From an uncultured Prevotella sp. (GTDB lineage Bacteria; Bacteroidota; Bacteroidia; Bacteroidales; Bacteroidaceae), in the NCBI GenBank assembly GCA_937916075.1, contig CALGHW010000381.1, positions 1-10,612 on the forward strand: a stretch of DNA of 10,612 nucleotides. Reading direction: 5' to 3'. The number at the start of each line of letters is the position of its first letter. Position 1 is the first letter of the stretch. The translations under genes were made by a program, and so were the position numbers. The notes beneath the pieces are model-generated. The model was given only the letters and a program-made list of their open reading frames with translations, was not told the origin of the DNA and ran no database searches. Shown piece by piece: positions 7,084 to 10,612 of this stretch.

Positions 7084-7211
7084 CAACAAAAAGATGTATG
7101 GAGAGCAACTTTTCCACAGAAAAATGTCATAGAATATGTTATTGATTCTGAGACGGGCCAGCCGACGGAAGAGAAACAAGGCTACTTTCTCACTTTTTAT
7201 CCAGGAAGACT

Positions 7212-7243
7212 TTTGCCTGTTTGTCTTTTTTTTCCTAAATTTG
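7212..7243 (+). promoter_or_regulatory. Canonical Bacteroidota promoter of the GH2 gene
   Basis: TTTG at 7212-7215 and TAAATTTG at 7236-7243 are separated by exactly 20 bases, matching the phylum consensus. Transcription would begin near 7250, leaving a leader of roughly 84 bases before the ATG at 7334. Confidence 0.75.
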
Positions 7244-7262
7244 CACCGACAATGAGGAGATG

Positions 7263-7292
7263 AGTATGTCATCGTGGTGATGATGACATACT
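7263..7292 (+). promoter_or_regulatory. Leader hairpin of the GH2 mRNA
   Basis: An uninterrupted 11-bp stem pairs 7263-7273 (AGTATGTCATC) with 7282-7292 (GATGACATACT) around an 8-base loop GTGGTGAT. It lies wholly within the predicted leader, about 13 bases after the expected start of transcription and 41 bases before the ATG. No U-tract follows, so it is not a simple terminator. In DNA form it is also a dyad that a regulator could bind. Confidence 0.6.
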
Positions 7293-7333
7293 TCCAACCT
7301 AAAATATACTACAATCTAACAAATTAAACCCCA

Positions 7334-9823
7334 ATGAACTTAAGTAAAAAACTACTGCTCGTAATGACCTTGTGTGTGCTTGGAGGAACCGTTCCGGCCT
7401 CCGCGCAGTATCAGACCGTCAAGGAGACCGAGGTGACAGGTAACATTCCCCTGTCTCGGTTTGGGTCTGACCACCACAAACTCTTCAATTTCGGATGGAA
7501 ATTCTGTCTGGTCACTCCGTCCAACAAGACCACCGACTTCGCTTCTCCCACGCTTGATGACTCGTCGTGGCGCACGCTCGACTTGCCCCATGACTTCCAG
7601 TTTGAGCAGCCCTGGACTCAGAATGCGAAAGGTTCCCGCGGCTTTAAGCCCATGTGTGAGGGATGGTACCGCAAGACATTCAAGGCCGATCCTCAGTGGA
7701 AGGGACGTAAGGTGAGCCTGGACTTTGGCGGTATCATCTATTTGGGTGATGTATATCTCAATGGCCACAAAATAGCCTCTACGGATTATGGCTATGTGGG
7801 ACTGGAGGCCGACCTCACGCCCTATCTCCGGTATGATGCCGACAATGTGGTGGCTGTCTACGCCTCGACAGGACCCGCCAAGGGCTCGCGCTGGTATACG
7901 GGTGGCGGACTCTTCCGTGATGTCTTTCTCTCAGTGCAGAATCCCACCCGGATAGCCCGCCACGGTGTGTTTGTCTCCACGCCAGAGGTGAGTCAGGCCC
8001 ATGCCACGGTCCGTGTCCAGGTGGAAGTAGAGGGCTGGCGCAAGCAGAATGTCAAGTTGCAGGCTCGCCTGAAGGACGACCAGGGCCACGTGGTGGGGCA
8101 GACCGAGGCCGGTATGCCCGAGCATGAGCACCACACCACCGTAGAAGTGAAGATGCCGGATGTGGAGGTGGTGAGCCCGCATCTGTGGTCGCCCGACACG
8201 CCTAACTTGTATAGTGCCGAAGTTATCGTCAAGGCCAACGGCATGACAGTAGACAGCGTGGTTGAGAATTTCGGTATTCGCAAACTGGAGTTCTCGCCAG
8301 AGTTTGGCTTCCGGCTCAACGGCCAGAAGATATTCCTCAAGGGCAATGCCGGCCACCACGATATGGGGGCTTTGGGAGCCGCCAGCTTCGACCGGGGTAT
8401 CGAGCGCATGATGCGCCAGCTCAAGGCCTTCGGGTTTAATACCATCCGTTGCTCGCATAATCCGTATAGTGAGAGTTTTACCCGCATAGCCGACAGGGTG
8501 GGTATGCTTGTCGTCGACGAATTGATAGACAAGTGGAGTGACAATGCCTATTGGGGTGGCCGACAGCCCTTCACTAACATCTGGTACCGCCTGATACCTG
8601 AGTGGGTGAAGCGCGACCGCAACTGTCCGAGTGTCATCCTCTGGAGCTTGGGCAACGAGCTGCAGGTGCAGGAGGGATGGGCCGGATTTGCCGGTACCAA
8701 CGACTGGGGTGTCACCACCTACCGCGTGTTCGACCAAATGCTCAAGCGCTTTGACCCGACCCGCCTTACTACTGTAGCCATGTACCCTGCCCGGGCCGGG
8801 GCCATCAGCCGCCGCGACAAGGAATTCAACGATTATCTCGTGCCGCCCGAACTGGCTTGTGCCACCGAGGTGGCCTCGTTCAACTATCAGTCGGACAAAT
8901 ATGACGCTTACTGTCAGTATAAGCCCGACCTCATCCTTTTCCAAAGTGAGGCCGAGACATCTAAACTGCTTGAACCTTATTATAATATGAACCATGACCA
9001 CCATGTGGGCATGGCCTACTGGGGAGCCATTGAGTATTGGGGCGAGTCGAACGGATGGCCCAAGAAAGGATGGAACTTCTCCTTCTTCGACCACACGCTC
9101 CATCCTTATCCGCAAGCTTATCTCGTGAAGTCGGCCTTTAAGGCTGAAGAGCCGGTAGTGCGTGTAGGTGTGGTGGACAGCAAAAACGGTGAGAGTGTGA
9201 GCTGGAACGACGTGATAGTGGGGCGCCCCATGATTCTCGACAACTGGAACTTCCCGGCGAACAGTCGGCAGACGGTGGTGACTTATACCAACGCCCATAG
9301 TGTCGAACTGTTGGTCAACGGTCACAGCGTCGGAGTCAAGGAGAACAAGAGCAGCCAGAAAGACCAGCGCAACTGCATCCTTTGGACGGATGTGGATTAT
9401 GCTCAGGGCGGTAGCGTGGAGGCCATTGCCCGCAATGAGGCCGGACAGGTGGTGGCCCGCCACCGGATAGAGACGGCCGGCAAGGCCGTGAAGCTGGTTA
9501 TGGAGCCTGAGGACCGCCAGTGGCGGGCCGACGGCATGGACCTGCAGTATGTCAATATCACCGCCGTGGATGCCAAGGGACATATCGTGCCCGACTTCTC
9601 TGAGCCGCTCACCGTGAGTCTTTCTGATACGACTGTGGCACGGACATTGGCTCTCGACAATGGTGATCATTATACCAATGACCTCTTCAACAATGTCTTC
9701 ACCAAGCCGATGCGCCAGGGACGGATGCAACTCATCTTGCGCAGCACCCGGAAGGCTGGGGCGGTCAAGGTGAATGTCAAGGCTGGCAGCCTGAAGCAGA
9801 CGCTGAAGACGGCCACAAAATAA
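7334..9823 (+). CDS. Secreted glycoside hydrolase family 2 enzyme, beta-galactosidase-like
   Basis: This 829-residue enzyme probably removes a non-reducing beta-linked sugar from oligosaccharides in the periplasm or at the cell surface. A signal peptide (1-24, cleavage after ASA) is followed by the sugar-binding jelly-roll domain (about 48-205; WYRKTF, GSRWYTGGGLFRDV), an Ig-like domain (about 207-316) and the TIM barrel (about 320-600). In the barrel are HHDMGALGAASF (341-352), RCSHNPYS (372-379), the acid/base in WSLGNE (E442) and the probable nucleophile in FQSEAETS (E539). A DUF4982-like region (about 633-700; TNAHSVELLVNGHSVG) and a C-terminal Ig-like domain (about 717-822; ADGMDLQYVNITAVDAKGHI, LDNGD) follow, the usual order for this GH2 subgroup. 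Exact activity (galactosidase, glucuronidase, other) cannot be read from sequence. No SusC/SusD genes adjoin it. It has its own promoter and terminator. Confidence 0.93.
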   Translation: MNLSKKLLLVMTLCVLGGTVPASAQYQTVKETEVTGNIPLSRFGSDHHKLFNFGWKFCLVTPSNKTTDFASPTLDDSSWRTLDLPHDFQFEQPWTQNAKGSRGFKPMCEGWYRKTFKADPQWKGRKVSLDFGGIIYLGDVYLNGHKIASTDYGYVGLEADLTPYLRYDADNVVAVYASTGPAKGSRWYTGGGLFRDVFLSVQNPTRIARHGVFVSTPEVSQAHATVRVQVEVEGWRKQNVKLQARLKDDQGHVVGQTEAGMPEHEHHTTVEVKMPDVEVVSPHLWSPDTPNLYSAEVIVKANGMTVDSVVENFGIRKLEFSPEFGFRLNGQKIFLKGNAGHHDMGALGAASFDRGIERMMRQLKAFGFNTIRCSHNPYSESFTRIADRVGMLVVDELIDKWSDNAYWGGRQPFTNIWYRLIPEWVKRDRNCPSVILWSLGNELQVQEGWAGFAGTNDWGVTTYRVFDQMLKRFDPTRLTTVAMYPARAGAISRRDKEFNDYLVPPELACATEVASFNYQSDKYDAYCQYKPDLILFQSEAETSKLLEPYYNMNHDHHVGMAYWGAIEYWGESNGWPKKGWNFSFFDHTLHPYPQAYLVKSAFKAEEPVVRVGVVDSKNGESVSWNDVIVGRPMILDNWNFPANSRQTVVTYTNAHSVELLVNGHSVGVKENKSSQKDQRNCILWTDVDYAQGGSVEAIARNEAGQVVARHRIETAGKAVKLVMEPEDRQWRADGMDLQYVNITAVDAKGHIVPDFSEPLTVSLSDTTVARTLALDNGDHYTNDLFNNVFTKPMRQGRMQLILRSTRKAGAVKVNVKAGSLKQTLKTATK

Positions 9824-9846
9824 ACTTGTCAAGGGCGTAAAACCAG

Positions 9847-9904
9847 AAAAAGCCCGTCCTGGCATTGTTCACATAGACTGAGCAATGTCAGGATGGGCCT
9901 TTTT
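9847..9904 (+). terminator. Strong intrinsic terminator of the GH2 gene
   Basis: A 25-pair stem joins 9847-9871 to 9879-9904 around a 7-base loop, with a single bulged C (9899). Five A residues at its 5' foot pair with the run of T residues that follows the GC-rich part. Three of the pairs are G-U wobbles that would be A-C mismatches in the opposite strand's RNA, so the structure favours plus-strand transcription. It begins 23 bases after the GH2 stop. Confidence 0.88.
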
Positions 9905-9933
9905 AAGATAAGTTAGGCTGCATCTCGGGTATA

Positions 9934-9953
9934 AAAACAAACAAGTTTGTTTT
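9934..9953. promoter_or_regulatory. Dyad overlapping the mnmA -33 box, possible operator
   Basis: AAAACAAAC (9934-9942) and GTTTGTTTT (9945-9953) are exact reverse complements separated by AA. The right arm covers three bases of the TTTG -33 element at 9951-9954. The position suits a repressor or activator site, but the low complexity makes a chance match possible. Confidence 0.4.
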
Positions 9954-9981
9954 GTATTCCTCTCGATTTGCACTAACTTTG
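9951..9981 (+). promoter_or_regulatory. Canonical Bacteroidota promoter of mnmA
   Basis: TTTG at 9951-9954 and TAACTTTG at 9974-9981 are separated by 19 bases, matching the consensus. The -7 box ends only 8 bases before the ATG at 9990, so the transcript should begin at or within a few bases of the start codon. Confidence 0.75.
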
Positions 9982-9989
9982 CAAGCTGT

Positions 9990-10612
9990 ATGGATACGAA
10001 TTTGAAAGACAAGAAGATAGCCGTCCTGTTGTCGGGCGGTGTGGACAGCTCAGTGGTGGTCTATGAGCTGTCCTCCATGGGGTTGCACCCCGACTGCTTT
10101 TATATCAAGATAGGACCAGAGGAGAAGGAGGAGTGGGACTGCTCTTCCGAGGAAGACCTGGAGATGGCCACAGCCGTGGCCCGGCGCTATGGTTGCCGGC
10201 TGGAGGTGGTGGACTGTCATCGGGAATACTGGGACCAGGTGACCCGCTATACGATGGAGAAGGTGAAGGCCGGATTTACGCCTAATCCCGACGTGATGTG
10301 CAACCGGCTCATCAAGTTTGGGGCTTTCCACGAAAAACGGGGGCATGAATATGACCTCATCGCCACCGGACACTATGCCCAGACCGAAATCATCAATGGC
10401 GAGAAGTGGCTTACCACCAGTCCCGACCCAGTGAAGGACCAGACCGACTTCCTGGCGCAGATTTACCACTGGCAGTTGGAGAAGGCACTCTTTCCCATCG
10501 GCCACTACCAGAAGGAGGAGGTGAGGGAGATTGCCGAGCGCGAGCATCTCGTCAACGCCAAGCGCAAGGACTCGCAGGGTATCTGCTTTTTGGGCCAAAT
10601 CAATTACAATGA
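9990..10612 (+). CDS. mnmA: tRNA-specific 2-thiouridylase MnmA, N-terminal part (partial at right edge)
   Basis: MnmA uses ATP and a persulfide sulfur to make 2-thiouridine at wobble position 34 of tRNA Lys, Glu and Gln in the cytoplasm. The frame from ATG 9990 stays open to the window end (207 residues of a family length near 360). The PP-loop SGGVDSS is at 15-21, close to the N-terminus as expected, which fixes the start. FTPNPDVMCN (96-105) holds the first catalytic cysteine (C104) and DSQGICF (194-200) the second (C199). ATGHYAQ (125-131) and KDQTDFLAQI (149-158) are further family motifs; the latter matches the KDQSYFL region of other MnmA proteins. The catalytic and PP-loop residues are intact. 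It has its own promoter with a very short or absent leader. Confidence 0.95.
   Translation, partial: MDTNLKDKKIAVLLSGGVDSSVVVYELSSMGLHPDCFYIKIGPEEKEEWDCSSEEDLEMATAVARRYGCRLEVVDCHREYWDQVTRYTMEKVKAGFTPNPDVMCNRLIKFGAFHEKRGHEYDLIATGHYAQTEIINGEKWLTTSPDPVKDQTDFLAQIYHWQLEKALFPIGHYQKEEVREIAEREHLVNAKRKDSQGICFLGQINYN

Larger units (their letters stand above)
6958..7333. other. Divergent intergenic region between the unknown gene and the GH2 gene
   Basis: This stretch separates two divergently transcribed genes and appears to hold promoters for both, listed separately. It also contains a short dyad TGAAAGC-tt-GCTTTCA at 7033-7048 and the GH2 leader hairpin. Two open frames of about 70 codons overlap here on opposite strands, but both run through promoter elements and have no recognisable product. 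Confidence 0.6.

Noticed and set aside
7051..7272. Two ~70-codon frames on opposite strands in the divergent intergenic region
   Set aside because: The plus-strand frame starts at TTG and contains the GH2 promoter boxes. The minus-strand frame overlaps the same DNA. Neither has a recognisable product.
7931..9865. A 644-codon open frame on the minus strand opposite the GH2 gene
   Set aside because: It lies almost entirely antisense to a clear GH2 enzyme, its translation shows no recognisable domain, and it runs through the GH2 terminator. The codon bias of the real gene explains the lack of stops.
10050..10598. A minus-strand frame opposite mnmA
   Set aside because: The plus-strand frame encodes MnmA with intact PP-loop and catalytic cysteines, so the minus frame is a shadow.
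1..10612. CRISPR array, tRNA or rRNA genes, transposase or phage genes, defence system
   Set aside because: I looked on both strands for spaced repeats, cloverleaf-like sequence and hallmark proteins and found none.

Overview
The window looks like chromosomal DNA of a Bacteroidota bacterium, most likely Prevotellaceae (Prevotella/Segatella-like). This rests on three things. Several genes are preceded by the Bacteroidota sigma-ABfr type promoter (TTTG, 19-20 bases, then TAnnTTTG). Starts have A-rich rather than strong Shine-Dalgarno upstream sequence. The proteins, including a secreted GH2 enzyme with a DUF4982-like region and the particular AlaRS and MnmA sequences, resemble that phylum. The genus is my inference; no 16S or other definitive marker is present. 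Coding DNA is moderately GC-rich and the gene-free stretches are clearly AT-rich.

Layout, left to right: the 3' part of alaS (alanyl-tRNA synthetase, + strand, cut by the left edge) with a probable terminator; a GT-B type glycosyltransferase (+); a ~520-base gene-free stretch dominated by a very long, perfect inverted repeat; a membrane-anchored extracytoplasmic protein of unknown function (+); an NhaC-family Na+/H+ antiporter (-) whose 3' end overlaps the preceding gene tail-to-tail by 7 bases; a 382-residue protein of unknown function (-) just upstream of the antiporter; a 376-base divergent intergenic region; a secreted GH2 beta-galactosidase-like enzyme (+) with a canonical promoter, a leader hairpin and a strong terminator; and the 5' part of mnmA (tRNA 2-thiouridylase, +), cut by the right edge.

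The genes do not form one obvious pathway. Two are housekeeping translation genes (alaS, mnmA), one is ion homeostasis, one is glycan breakdown and one is glycan transfer. Most appear to be separately transcribed, because nhaC, the GH2 gene and mnmA each have their own well-spaced promoter. The GH2 gene has no SusC/SusD partner in view, so it is not visibly part of a polysaccharide utilization locus here. I see no CRISPR array, tRNA, rRNA, transposase, phage gene or recognisable defence system. The most unusual items are the long inverted repeat at 2848-2928, the uncharacterised 382-residue protein, and several dyad or hairpin elements placed at transcript 5' ends or promoters.
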